Origin: Corallococcus terminator
GTDB lineage: Bacteria; Myxococcota; Myxococcia; Myxococcales; Myxococcaceae
DNA length: 51,251 bases
Direction: 5' to 3'
NCBI RefSeq assembly: GCF_003611635.1
Contig: NZ_RAVZ01000019.1
Location: 1-51,251 of the forward strand
Part shown: in pieces, positions 8,222 through 16,188 of the stretch
Layout of the letters: each line of letters starts with the position of its first letter
Position numbering within the stretch: position 1 is the stretch's first letter
The notes under the pieces: model-generated
Told to the model about the DNA's origin: nothing
The model's input: the letters and a program-made list of their open reading frames with translations, nothing else
The model's database searches: none
Translations under genes and position numbers: made by a program

Positions 8222-8641
8222 ATGACACGAACGACGTGGTTCACGGTGACGGGATGCATCGCCCTGGGAGTGGGACTCTTCGCGACGCTGCTGCCGGACC
8301 TGCTGCTCGAAGCAAAAGGCGTCGCGGCCGGACCCGCGACGCGCATCTGGGTGCGCGAGGTGGGGGTGCTGTTGCTGTGCCTCGCGGTGATGGCCTTCCT
8401 CGTCCGGAACCATCCCGACTCACCGACGATGCGGGCACTGCTTGTGGGCAACGGCCTCGTGCACGTGGGCCTGTTCCCCATCGAAATCGTCGCGTGGCAC
8501 GAGGGCGTCATCTCCCGGCTGTCGGGCATCGTCCCCAACTCGGCGGTGCACGTCGTGCTGGCGGCGGGCTTCTTCTGGTTCGCGCGCCAGCCCTCAGGAA
8601 CAACCTCGCGTGGGGCCGCACCCGGACAGGCCCTGGGATGA
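8222..8641 (+). CDS. Small four-helix membrane protein
   Basis: A 139-residue integral membrane protein with four predicted helices (about residues 5-25, 46-64, 72-94 and 105-123) and a polar tail. The pattern (short loop with a conserved charged WVREVGVL, then NGLVHVGLFPIEI) resembles small DUF4345/DoxX-like proteins, but I cannot name the family firmly. It is divergent from the MmyB-type regulator with an inverted repeat between the two, so it is probably the regulator's target. Function unknown. Confidence 0.75.
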   Translation: MTRTTWFTVTGCIALGVGLFATLLPDLLLEAKGVAAGPATRIWVREVGVLLLCLAVMAFLVRNHPDSPTMRALLVGNGLVHVGLFPIEIVAWHEGVISRLSGIVPNSAVHVVLAAGFFWFARQPSGTTSRGAAPGQALG

Positions 8642-8647
8642 CCGACC

Positions 8648-8664
8648 GACCCTGGGCTCGGGTC
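8648..8664. terminator. Short hairpin between convergent genes
   Basis: GACCC / GGGTC arms with a 7-base loop lie between the stop of the small membrane gene and the stop of the GlcG-like gene. Arms are short, so confidence is modest. Confidence 0.35.
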
Positions 8665-8666
8665 CC

Positions 8667-9077
8667 TCAGCCGGAGAACGCGGCGGCGCCCGCTTCGGCG
8701 ACCTGCTGGTCCTGTTCGACGGAGCCCGCGCTCACGCCAATGGCTCCCACGAATTCGCCCTGCTCGTCCGTGAGCGGGATGCCGCCCGCGAAGGACACCA
8801 GTCCCCCGCTGTTGCGCTCGATGCCGAAGAGCGGTGCTCCCGGCTGGGTCAGCGGCCCCAACAGGCGGGTCTGGAGTTTCAGCGAGATGGCCGTGTAGGC
8901 CTTGCGCTGGGAGATGTCGACGCTCGCGAAGATGGAGCCGTCCATCCGCGCGAAGGCCACCAGGTGGCCGCCCGCATCCACCACGGCGATGTTCATGGGG
9001 TGGCCAATCTTCTGGGCCTCCCGCTTGGCCGCATCCAGCATCTTCTCCGCGGCCGCCAGCGTCAGCTTCCTGCTCAT
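8667..9077 (-). CDS. GlcG/HbpS-family protein (free-standing PduO C-terminal-type domain)
   Basis: A 136-residue single-domain protein of the GlcG/HbpS (DUF336) family: starts SRKLTLAAAEKMLDAAKREA, then MNIAVVDAGGHLVAFARMDG, SVDISQRKAYTA and the glycine-rich FAGGIPL and GAIGVSAGS loops. Relatives bind haem or cobalamin-like ligands, and the same domain forms the C-terminal half of PduO in propanediol operons (family knowledge). The start at 9077 overlaps the stop of the reactivase small subunit by four bases (ATGA), so it is the last gene of the dehydratase operon. The adenosyltransferase half of PduO is absent. A role in handling or protecting the B12 cofactor is a reasonable inference. Confidence 0.88.
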   Translation of the reverse strand: MSRKLTLAAAEKMLDAAKREAQKIGHPMNIAVVDAGGHLVAFARMDGSIFASVDISQRKAYTAISLKLQTRLLGPLTQPGAPLFGIERNSGGLVSFAGGIPLTDEQGEFVGAIGVSAGSVEQDQQVAEAGAAAFSG

Positions 9078-9475
9078 GGTGCATTCTCCTTGAGGGACTT
9101 CCGGGATGCGGCACGCCGCGACAACGGCGTGCCCAACGGCATGACCTTGACCAGCCGCGCGGCGTCCTGGCCCAGCAGCCGCAACATGGAGGCGCTGGCG
9201 TCGGTGACGTGCAGGACGGGCGCATCCACGGCAAGCTGGCTGAAGTGGACGCAAGCCTCGGTGCCCGCCACCGCGACGCCCACCAGCAGGCGTGAGCGCG
9301 CCGCCGCCTCATGCGCGGCGGCGAGGAGCGGCGCGTCCGTCGGTTCGCACTCGAAGGGCACGCCCTCCTCCTCCAGGCCCGCGCAGACCTCGCGCAGGGC
9401 CACCAGCGCGTCCCGGCGGTACACCACGCGGACCGTGGGCCTTTGCGAAGTCTTGTCCCGCCGCTCATCCCTCAC
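9074..9475 (-). CDS. pduH: Diol/glycerol dehydratase reactivase, small subunit
   Basis: A 133-residue protein resembling the small subunit of the diol dehydratase-reactivating factor (DdrB/PduH/GdrB). It has the family's opening VRVVYRRDA, the acidic turn LEEEGVPFE, and a LLVGVAVAGTEACVHF strand region similar to the medium subunit of the enzyme, whose beta-face it mimics in the known mechanism. It overlaps the reactivase large-subunit gene by 11 bases and the GlcG-like gene by four, so translation is coupled along the operon. With the large subunit it should release damaged cobalamin from the dehydratase in an ATP-dependent way. Confidence 0.85.
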   Translation of the reverse strand: MRDERRDKTSQRPTVRVVYRRDALVALREVCAGLEEEGVPFECEPTDAPLLAAAHEAAARSRLLVGVAVAGTEACVHFSQLAVDAPVLHVTDASASMLRLLGQDAARLVKVMPLGTPLSRRAASRKSLKENAP

Positions 9476-11327
9476 GGGACTGCTCCGCGTGGGCGGCGAC
9501 GAGCCCCGTCGCCACGGCGTTGCGAGGCCCCTCGGTGCCCCGGACGTTGCCCGTCCCGCAGACGATGCCGTACTCGGCGGTCGCCTCCGCGATGAGCTCC
9601 GGGATCTCGAAGTCCAACGAAGAGCCGCCCAGCAGCACCACGAAGTCCAACCGCCGCAGGTTGCCCCCCGGCGCGACCTGCTCCAGGGCCCGGAGCGCGT
9701 TCACCACGAACACGCGCCGCTTCGCGTCCCGGCGAATCTGACGGATCTTCTCCAGCGGGTGGCGGCACGGCACGGGCGCCAGCACGCCGTGCTCCTTCAG
9801 GGCCACGACGCGCGCGAAGGTCTCCGCGGGCAGGGGAGAATCGAAGAACGACACCTGGCCGTTCTCCAGCCGCAACTGGAAGAGGCTCTCCACCTTGGCC
9901 AGCGGGTAGCGTTTGACGTTCTCCGCCGTCTCCTCGTCCTCCAATCCCAGCTCGGAGGCGATGAGCCGCGTCACCAGATCCCCGGCGCCGGAGACATGCG
10001 TGGTGCGCACCTCGCCCTGGGCGTTGATCAACGCCGCGTCGGTGGAGCCGCCGCCCAGGTCCAGCACCGCCACCGGACGCTCCGTGCCGGGCGTGGTCAG
10101 CGCGCCCTTCAAGGCCATGTCCGCCTCCACACCGCCCACCCGCACGTCACAGCCCAGCTCCCGCGTGAGCGCCTCCGCCAGCCGCGCCATCGCGCCGTGG
10201 CGGGTGCGCACCATCGCGGCCAGGGCCACCGCGCTCTCCAAGGCGAACTCCCCCGCGAGCCCGCCCCGGACCTCCCGGGGCACGAAGGTGTCCACCGCGA
10301 GCACGTCCCGGATGTGGACCGTCTCCGGCGGGTCTCCGGTCAGCTCCGCCATGGTGTCGCGCACGCGGGCCAGCATGCCGCCCACGTTCGTCCCCGGCGC
10401 TCCCACCGCGTCCTGGAGTGGCTGCACCCGCCGCAGCAGGCGCATGATGGCCTCCGCGCCCTCCGTGACATCAATCGTCTGCCGCGTGCGCTCGCCGATG
10501 AGCTCCAACGAGCCCGCCGGGATGCGCCGGTCCGTGATGTCACCCGCGGGCGTGCGGATGACCACCGCGGAGCGGCTGCCCACCAGCGCGCGGGAGATGG
10601 GCGCCGCGAGCCGCGTCTCCTCCGCGCTCAAGCCGAAGAGGGTGGCGAGGCCATAGGGATTGGACAGCTCACGGATGGTGTGTCCCGGCGGCGCGACCTC
10701 CACCGCCGCCTGCATGCCCAGGGGCACCCGGTCGATGAGCGCAATCTCATCCACGATGGGGATGGGCTGCCCCAGCCGGTTGCCGATGAGGCGCGCATCG
10801 TCCCGCTGCACCATCGCGCCGCGCACGACGACCCCGCGCGCGCGGGCGGCTTCGAGCCCCCTCGCGGCGTCCTCGTAGTCCACGTCCCCGGGAATCACGA
10901 CGATGACCGGAGCGGGGTCCGCCCGCTCACCCAGCGCGCTGAACGGCACCGTGACGCCCACGCCCAGACCCAGGCCCCCGGGCGTGGCCGGGTCATGGCC
11001 AATCATCGTGGACTCGGTGATGACCGTCTCGGTGAGCGTCTCCATGGCCATGCCGCTGATGACGGGTGTGGCCTCGTTGAGCAGCACCGTGTCCAGCGCC
11101 GACAGGGGACGGCCGGCACGGGCCAGCGCGCCGGTGACGGCCTCCAGCACGCCCTGGACGTTGCGGGTCGTGCCCTTGATGCCGCTGGTGCGCGCGATGC
11201 CTCCGCCCAGGTAGCGCACCCCCTGCCCGTCCACCTCCGCGATGCACGCCTCGGTGGTCGAGTTGCCGATGTCGACGCCCGCGACCAGCCGCGCGGCCGG
11301 GGCCTCCGATTCCTTCAGGGAACCCAT
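9465..11327 (-). CDS. pduG: Diol/glycerol dehydratase reactivase, large ATPase subunit
   Basis: A 620-residue protein, close to the usual length of about 610 for DdrA/PduG/GdrA. It has the actin/Hsp70-like phosphate loop GVDIGNSTTEACIAE near the N-terminus, SGIKGTTRNVQG, LLNEATPVISGMAMET, and a second ATPase signature VAVLDLGGGSTDAALI in the middle, followed by a VLLGGSSLDFEIPELI adenosine-motif region. It exchanges inactive cobalamin on the dehydratase for adenosylcobalamin using ATP (family knowledge). It starts five bases after the stop of the fused dehydratase gene and overlaps the small reactivase gene, so it is in the same operon. Confidence 0.93.
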   Translation of the reverse strand: MGSLKESEAPAARLVAGVDIGNSTTEACIAEVDGQGVRYLGGGIARTSGIKGTTRNVQGVLEAVTGALARAGRPLSALDTVLLNEATPVISGMAMETLTETVITESTMIGHDPATPGGLGLGVGVTVPFSALGERADPAPVIVVIPGDVDYEDAARGLEAARARGVVVRGAMVQRDDARLIGNRLGQPIPIVDEIALIDRVPLGMQAAVEVAPPGHTIRELSNPYGLATLFGLSAEETRLAAPISRALVGSRSAVVIRTPAGDITDRRIPAGSLELIGERTRQTIDVTEGAEAIMRLLRRVQPLQDAVGAPGTNVGGMLARVRDTMAELTGDPPETVHIRDVLAVDTFVPREVRGGLAGEFALESAVALAAMVRTRHGAMARLAEALTRELGCDVRVGGVEADMALKGALTTPGTERPVAVLDLGGGSTDAALINAQGEVRTTHVSGAGDLVTRLIASELGLEDEETAENVKRYPLAKVESLFQLRLENGQVSFFDSPLPAETFARVVALKEHGVLAPVPCRHPLEKIRQIRRDAKRRVFVVNALRALEQVAPGGNLRRLDFVVLLGGSSLDFEIPELIAEATAEYGIVCGTGNVRGTEGPRNAVATGLVAAHAEQSREG

Positions 11328-11332
11328 CGGCG

Positions 11333-13633
11333 TCAGCCGAAGGAGACCGCGAGCTCGATGGGGGCGCGGCGGGCCTCGATGAACTCCGTCTCCTTGAGCT
11401 GGAGCACGGCCGCCTTGGCCTGGTAGCGCGGCCGGGCCATGAAGTCGTTGCGCACCGGCACGGGCTCCGGCGCGTCTCCCTTCGCGTAGCGCGCGGCGTT
11501 GCGACCAATCTTGCGGAAGGTCTCCAGGTCGAGCAGCGGCGCCTGGGGGAACAGCTCCAGGCTGGACAGGCGCGGCAGGTCCCGCTGGTGGATCATCGTC
11601 GTGCCCCGGGCGAGCAATCCCACGGAGATGCCCGAACCGCTCAGGCGCGCGCCCGAGTGCGCGATGAAGGCCAGGTCCGCGCTCGACAGCACCCGCACCA
11701 CGCGCGCCGACACGCCCTCCTCCTCGATGCCCGCGAGGACCGTCCGGAGCACCTCCGCCAACGGCACGTCCACGATGGTCCGGGTGAAGAAGCGTGCGAA
11801 GGCTGGCGACACCGCCACCACCACCTCGTCGCTCCGGGTCCCCGGCGTCGCCGGGCCTCGCTCGTCCAGCGTGAGGACGCGGCCGCCGGTGCCCACCGCC
11901 GGGCCCTGGCCCCCGCCCGTCGTCTCCGGGTTGTTGGCGTTGGTCGTGTAGCGCAGCCGCTTCAATTCCTCCCAGCGAGCGCCCGTCGGGCGGAAGCCCG
12001 TCCCCGGGCCCGCGTAGTCATTGGGGTCGTTCACCGCGCTCAGGGGCTCACCGTGCGCGTCCATGATGGCGGCGGTGTGCAGCAGGTCCCCGGTGACGCG
12101 CTGGCGCAGCATGTTGAACACGGCCTCCGCCACGTCCCGGAAGCCCTGCGCCTCCAGCGCCTTCACGACATCCAGGCCGGTGATGCCCCGCTCGGTCATG
12201 GACTGCGCCGCCTTCAAATCCTCCACCACCTTGCGCAGCGGCAGGTCCTCGCTGCCGTGCGCGTAGGTGACGGCCTCCACCTCCGCGTCGGTGATGGGCG
12301 GGAAGCCGAAGGACTCGAACACCGCCTGGAGGGCGCGCGCGGCCTTCTCCCGCACGGCGAGGATCTCCTCCTCCGGCACGTGCCGCAGGCCTCCGTCCAC
12401 CTTCAGGTCGCGCTGGAGCACGTTCCAGTCGTCGTAGTCGGTGGCATCGAAGTTGGAGCCCGCGAACATGTTGTCCGAATTGGGCACGCTGGAGTAGCCG
12501 GAGCAGACGAAGTCGGTGCCCGGCAGAAGCTGCATGAGCCCGCGCGCCGTCCGCCGCATGTCCGAGTGCGAGAAGCTCTGGTCGTTGCCAGACGCGCACT
12601 CCAGGTCCAGCGTGCTGGCCACCAGGTTCTCCGCGAGCACCGCGCGGATGCCGGAGGGCACGGCGCCGGGCACGCCAATGCAACTGATGGAGCCGTTCTG
12701 GAGCCCCTGCACCCCCGCGCCCTTGGCGATGAGGATGCAGCGGATCTCCAGGTACAGCATGGAGCGTCCCTCCGCGTTGCCCATCTGCACCTCCGAACCC
12801 GTGCCGGAGGTAAAGCGCATCTTGATGCCGCGCGAGGCATACGCGGAGGCGAGGAAGGCCTTGGACCAGGGCGTGTCGTCCCCGTCCACGAACACCTTCT
12901 CCGTGCCGTACACGGAGATGGTCTCCGCGTAGGTCGTCAGGCCCTTCATGCCCAGCTCCAGCTCCGTGGCCTCTTCCAGCGCGCACTGCGTGAGCACGCC
13001 CGGGCGGCCCGTCTGGGCGCCAATCAGCAGCCCCAGCGCGGCGAGCGGCGCATAGCGGACGATGCCCAGCGTGGTCTCCAGTTCGGAGAAGCCGCGCAGC
13101 GCGCCCTCCGCCGCGTCGGCCGCGATCTGCAAGGGGTTGTCGCGACCGCTGGTGGCGTGCGCCTGGTTGGACGTCGTGCGGCGGGCGCGCATCTTCTGCA
13201 TGCCCATCATCATCTCGACGACGTTCATCGTCTTCATCACGTCCAGGAGCCGGGCGGGCGTGAGACCCCGGGCCAGCGCGACGACCTCCGCGCGTGGCAC
13301 GCGCGCGTCCACGATGCGGCGGGCCACCTCGTCCGGAGGCACCGCCATGGACTGCTCCGCCGTGGCGACGTCGATGGCGTGGTCGGCGATGAACTGGTCG
13401 ATGAAGTCGAACTCCGCGCGCAGCCGGCCATCCATCTCCACGACGACGCCGCTCTCCACCCGGATGCTGGGGCGGGGGTCTCCGTCGCTCTCCATCGCGA
13501 CCAGACCGACCTCGGGCCACTCGTCCACGAAGCCGTCGCGGTTGACTGGCCGTGCCTCCAGGAGCTGTGTGCGAAGGGACTTCCGCTTCGTGCGCCCCGG
13601 TGCTGACTCGGTGTGGCTGGGCCCGTTCGCCAT
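11333..13633 (-). CDS. pduCD: Adenosylcobalamin-dependent diol/glycerol dehydratase, fused large + medium subunits
   Basis: A 766-residue fusion. Residues about 20-560 match the large (alpha) subunit with a constant offset of +16 against the Klebsiella enzyme; the catalytic and ligand residues are all present: His159 and Gln157 (NQAHAT), Glu186, Glu237 (YAETIS), Gln312 (LQNGS), Asp351 (GNDQS) and Ser378. Residues about 562-600 are a Gly/Asn/Thr-rich linker. Residues about 601-766 match the medium (beta) subunit (LAGIEEEGVSARVVR, RLSGSGISVGL, SSLELFPQAPLL, RNAARYAKGD). The enzyme converts 1,2-diols or glycerol to aldehydes by radical chemistry. The N-terminal shell-targeting tail of the normal medium subunit is replaced by the linker. 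The start has AGGAGGAG seven to eight bases upstream. Substrate preference cannot be read with certainty. Confidence 0.95.
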   Translation of the reverse strand: MANGPSHTESAPGRTKRKSLRTQLLEARPVNRDGFVDEWPEVGLVAMESDGDPRPSIRVESGVVVEMDGRLRAEFDFIDQFIADHAIDVATAEQSMAVPPDEVARRIVDARVPRAEVVALARGLTPARLLDVMKTMNVVEMMMGMQKMRARRTTSNQAHATSGRDNPLQIAADAAEGALRGFSELETTLGIVRYAPLAALGLLIGAQTGRPGVLTQCALEEATELELGMKGLTTYAETISVYGTEKVFVDGDDTPWSKAFLASAYASRGIKMRFTSGTGSEVQMGNAEGRSMLYLEIRCILIAKGAGVQGLQNGSISCIGVPGAVPSGIRAVLAENLVASTLDLECASGNDQSFSHSDMRRTARGLMQLLPGTDFVCSGYSSVPNSDNMFAGSNFDATDYDDWNVLQRDLKVDGGLRHVPEEEILAVREKAARALQAVFESFGFPPITDAEVEAVTYAHGSEDLPLRKVVEDLKAAQSMTERGITGLDVVKALEAQGFRDVAEAVFNMLRQRVTGDLLHTAAIMDAHGEPLSAVNDPNDYAGPGTGFRPTGARWEELKRLRYTTNANNPETTGGGQGPAVGTGGRVLTLDERGPATPGTRSDEVVVAVSPAFARFFTRTIVDVPLAEVLRTVLAGIEEEGVSARVVRVLSSADLAFIAHSGARLSGSGISVGLLARGTTMIHQRDLPRLSSLELFPQAPLLDLETFRKIGRNAARYAKGDAPEPVPVRNDFMARPRYQAKAAVLQLKETEFIEARRAPIELAVSFG

Positions 13634-13702
13634 CGGTGGTCTCCTCCTGGAGGGGTGTCGTGGGATGTCTACATGCGTGGGTTCAGAGGATCCGGCGGAA
13701 GG

Positions 13703-14140
13703 TCATCCGTGCGAATCGCTCAGGATGCCGCGCCGCTTGTAGACGCTGGCGGCTTCGCGGACGAGCGCCGCGCTGCTCTTCGCCCCGTACTGCTCCTCCA
13801 GCTCCTTCGCGATGGCCAGCAGCTCATCACACGTGGAGGCCCCGGGACGCAGGGCGTTGTAGATTTGAAGGATGCGCTCGTCGGAGACGGCGGTCAGCTC
13901 GCCCGCCCTGCGGAAGTTGCCCGCGAGCTGGGTGCGCCCCACCGACTCCGCGATGCCTGCTTGAAGCTGAAGGGTCTCCGCGGTGATGCGCAGATCCTCC
14001 GCGGTCACCCGGCCATCGAGCACCGCCTGGAAGGTCATCGCCTCCAGGGTCTTGCCAGTGGGTGTGTGCAGCCGTTCAGGGTGATGTTTGCCCAGCGGAT
14101 AGCTCAAGGGCTTGGAGGGTCGCTGCGCATCGCGGCTCAT
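13703..14140 (-). CDS. pduE: Diol/glycerol dehydratase, small subunit
   Basis: A 145-residue protein matching the small (gamma) subunit: YPLGKHHPERL, GRVTAEDLRITAETLQLQA, AGELTAVSDERILQIYNALR and ALVREAASVYKRR. The Klebsiella protein is about 173 residues; the missing part is its N-terminal tail of roughly 30 residues that targets the enzyme to microcompartments. I chose ATG at 14140 because AAGGAG is eight bases upstream; the ATG two codons earlier is only two bases from it. It is the first gene of the operon; 69 bases separate it from the fused subunit gene. The 5' region shows no recognisable cobalamin riboswitch. Confidence 0.92.
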   Translation of the reverse strand: MSRDAQRPSKPLSYPLGKHHPERLHTPTGKTLEAMTFQAVLDGRVTAEDLRITAETLQLQAGIAESVGRTQLAGNFRRAGELTAVSDERILQIYNALRPGASTCDELLAIAKELEEQYGAKSSAALVREAASVYKRRGILSDSHG

Positions 14141-14319
14141 GGGCATCGCTCCTTGGAGAAGGTGTCCCTATTGGGAGGCGGAAGGCACCGCATGGAATTC
14201 GTCACGCGCCGCGCTATTCCTGGCGCCGCACGCGCTTTTCTTCCAGAACCCGATGGAACGACCAAGGATGGCAGGGGCCCGCCTTCTTGCTGGCCGTTGC
14301 CCTGCTCGGAGCCTCCTGG

Positions 14320-15729
14320 ATGTTCCTGTCGTCACTGCTGTCTGTGTTCACTGGTGCATGGATGCTCGCGGCGGTGCCGTTCACCGTCACGGTGAAGTCC
14401 GCGGGCTACTCCGCCCGCTCCGATGGAGAGACGGTCACCGTCACCCAGGTGGTCAAGAAGGGCAGCGCCGACAAGGCGGGGCTCAAGACCGGGATGACGC
14501 TGCTGCGCATCTCCATGCCCGTGCGGAGCTTCACCTCCCACACGCCCCTGCCCCTGCTCAACGAAGCCGACCTGCTGGACGCGTTGACGCCCCAGCCTGG
14601 GGAGTACCTGGAGTTGAGGGTGGCCTCGAAGGGTCCGAAGAAGAAGGGCCCGGGCTCCGTCCTGATCCAGAGTCGGGAGCCGGTCCCCGACAATCCCTTT
14701 CCTGTCATGCCCCTCTCAAAGGAGCAGTTGGAACGGCTGAGCGCGCAGCAGATGGGCCTCTATTTCGCGCGGCTCGCACAGTCCACCAACGAAGCGATGA
14801 GCGGGCCGGTCTTCAGGGTCTCGCAGAAGACGACTGCCTATGTCGCGAAGGAGCGGCTCGAAGGGGTGGAGGGAGGCGGCTACACGCCCCTCCAGGTCCA
14901 TCCGCGCCTCATCCTGGAACTCGACTGCGGCGGCCCCCTGGAGAAGGTGGAACTGCGCGGCGACGCCGGGTTCCAGGCCCGCACGCTGCGGCCTGACGCC
15001 GCGAACAGCACGGCGGCGCGCTTCGTCGTGGACCCTCCACTCTGGACCTCCGAGGACGTGGTCCAGGGCTGCGCCAGTGCCCGGACGACCCACATGCGCA
15101 CCCTGCACGGCAGCCTGTCCTGCCAGGGCAGACCCGTGATGGAGCGCGACATCCCCGTGACGCTGACGGTGAGCTGCGATGAGTCCATCCCCCAGCGCGT
15201 CGCCTCCGCCCGGGACCTGCTGAGCCTGGAAGAGCCCTGGGACATCCTCGTGGGGGACACCGCGCCCCTGAATGTCGCGGTGTACCTCGACAGGCTCATC
15301 CCCAGGCCCACCGAGGTGGCCCTGGTGGAACTGGATGAGGGCGGCAAGGCGGTCCAACGCCACGCCACGCTCGAACTTCCGCAAGAGCTCCAGGCGCAGA
15401 AGCTCCAGGTCTCGCTCGACACGACGAGGGCTCGCACCGCGCGGCTGGCCGTCAAGGTGCGCTTCGCCGACGGGGGCATCTGGATGAGCGAACCGCAGAA
15501 GCGCCTCATCCGCTCCAAGGAACAGGTGGAAGCCAACGCGAAGCTGGAGCCCCTCGCGGAGCGCCTGGGCGAGAAGTTCAAGGACCCCTGTGCCGACCTG
15601 GCCGCCACGAATGCGTGGCTCAACGAGCAGCCCGACCTCATCTTCGCCTCGGACGATGCCACGCAGCCCTACTTCTTCTACAGCGTGGCGGGCACCCACG
15701 GGACCGTCAAGGTTGCCTGTCCCCGCTGA
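14320..15729 (+). CDS. Membrane-anchored PDZ-domain protein
   Basis: About 469 residues. It begins with one or two hydrophobic segments (MFLSSLLSVFTGAWMLAAVP), then a PDZ-like domain (about residues 30-110) with the hallmark TQVVKKGSADKAGLKTGMTL, followed by an extracytoplasmic beta-rich region of unknown type with scattered cysteines (LELDCGG, CASART, LSCQG, VSCDES) that could pair. No protease catalytic residues are visible. The start is uncertain: the frame is open from 14062 but upstream it runs antisense to the dehydratase small-subunit gene; ATG at 14320 has GGAG ten to twelve bases upstream, and a TTG at 14287 would lengthen the first membrane helix. Function unknown. Confidence 0.65.
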   Translation: MFLSSLLSVFTGAWMLAAVPFTVTVKSAGYSARSDGETVTVTQVVKKGSADKAGLKTGMTLLRISMPVRSFTSHTPLPLLNEADLLDALTPQPGEYLELRVASKGPKKKGPGSVLIQSREPVPDNPFPVMPLSKEQLERLSAQQMGLYFARLAQSTNEAMSGPVFRVSQKTTAYVAKERLEGVEGGGYTPLQVHPRLILELDCGGPLEKVELRGDAGFQARTLRPDAANSTAARFVVDPPLWTSEDVVQGCASARTTHMRTLHGSLSCQGRPVMERDIPVTLTVSCDESIPQRVASARDLLSLEEPWDILVGDTAPLNVAVYLDRLIPRPTEVALVELDEGGKAVQRHATLELPQELQAQKLQVSLDTTRARTARLAVKVRFADGGIWMSEPQKRLIRSKEQVEANAKLEPLAERLGEKFKDPCADLAATNAWLNEQPDLIFASDDATQPYFFYSVAGTHGTVKVACPR

Positions 15730-15783
15730 GTCTCGTAGGAAAGTGCCTCGGGGTACTGGGACGTCGTGCCCTGGGGGCAGCAC

Positions 15784-16188
15784 ATGAGTGGTGAAGGCAC
15801 ACAGCCGGTGGCGGCCGCGCTGATCAAGATGATGGATTTCCGAGTGGGCCGCGTGCTGCTTTGGACCGTGGCCGTGCTGCTCGGATTGTTGGGACTCGTG
15901 CCGGGACCGGCCAGCGGAGACGTCCTTCGCGTCGCCGCCCTGCTCGGGGTCCTCGCCGCGGCGGGAAGCTTCAAGGCGTGGAAGGACGAAGGCGGGCGCT
16001 TCGCCCCCCGCTTCGGACTGCTGCCCCGGCTGGCCTTCGGGGCCGTGCTGTTCGGTGCCGCCGCGCTGCTGGTGTGGTGGCGCCGCCGCCGCGATCCGAA
16101 GTCCACCGCGGTGCCGCTGTCCCCGCCCTCCGCTGAAGAGGTGGACCGGTGGGCCGCCGCCGAGCTGGCCCAGGAGCAGGCGCGATGA
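15784..16188 (+). CDS. Small membrane protein, three helices
   Basis: A 134-residue protein with three hydrophobic segments (about residues 22-43, 47-61 and 82-100), a basic RRRR stop-transfer end and a soluble tail. The start at 15784 has a GGGGG run eight bases upstream. Its stop overlaps the start of the next gene (ATGA), so the two are translationally coupled. No family recognised; it may work with the downstream membrane protein. Confidence 0.7.
   Translation: MSGEGTQPVAAALIKMMDFRVGRVLLWTVAVLLGLLGLVPGPASGDVLRVAALLGVLAAAGSFKAWKDEGGRFAPRFGLLPRLAFGAVLFGAAALLVWWRRRRDPKSTAVPLSPPSAEEVDRWAAAELAQEQAR

Noticed and set aside
7342-9468. 708-codon frame that includes the MmyB-type regulator at its end
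   Set aside because: Only the last 264 codons match the regulator; the rest is antisense or out of frame with the small membrane gene and the GlcG-like gene.
8442-11426. Open frame of 994 codons on the plus strand
   Set aside because: Antisense to the dehydratase reactivase genes; His/Arg-rich text with no domain.
11588-13606. Open frame of 672 codons on the plus strand
   Set aside because: Antisense to the fused dehydratase gene, which has strong homology and a ribosome site.
14062-14319. Longer N-terminus for the PDZ protein
   Set aside because: The added residues are antisense to the dehydratase small-subunit start and its promoter, and read as Arg/Trp-rich noise with no signal sequence.
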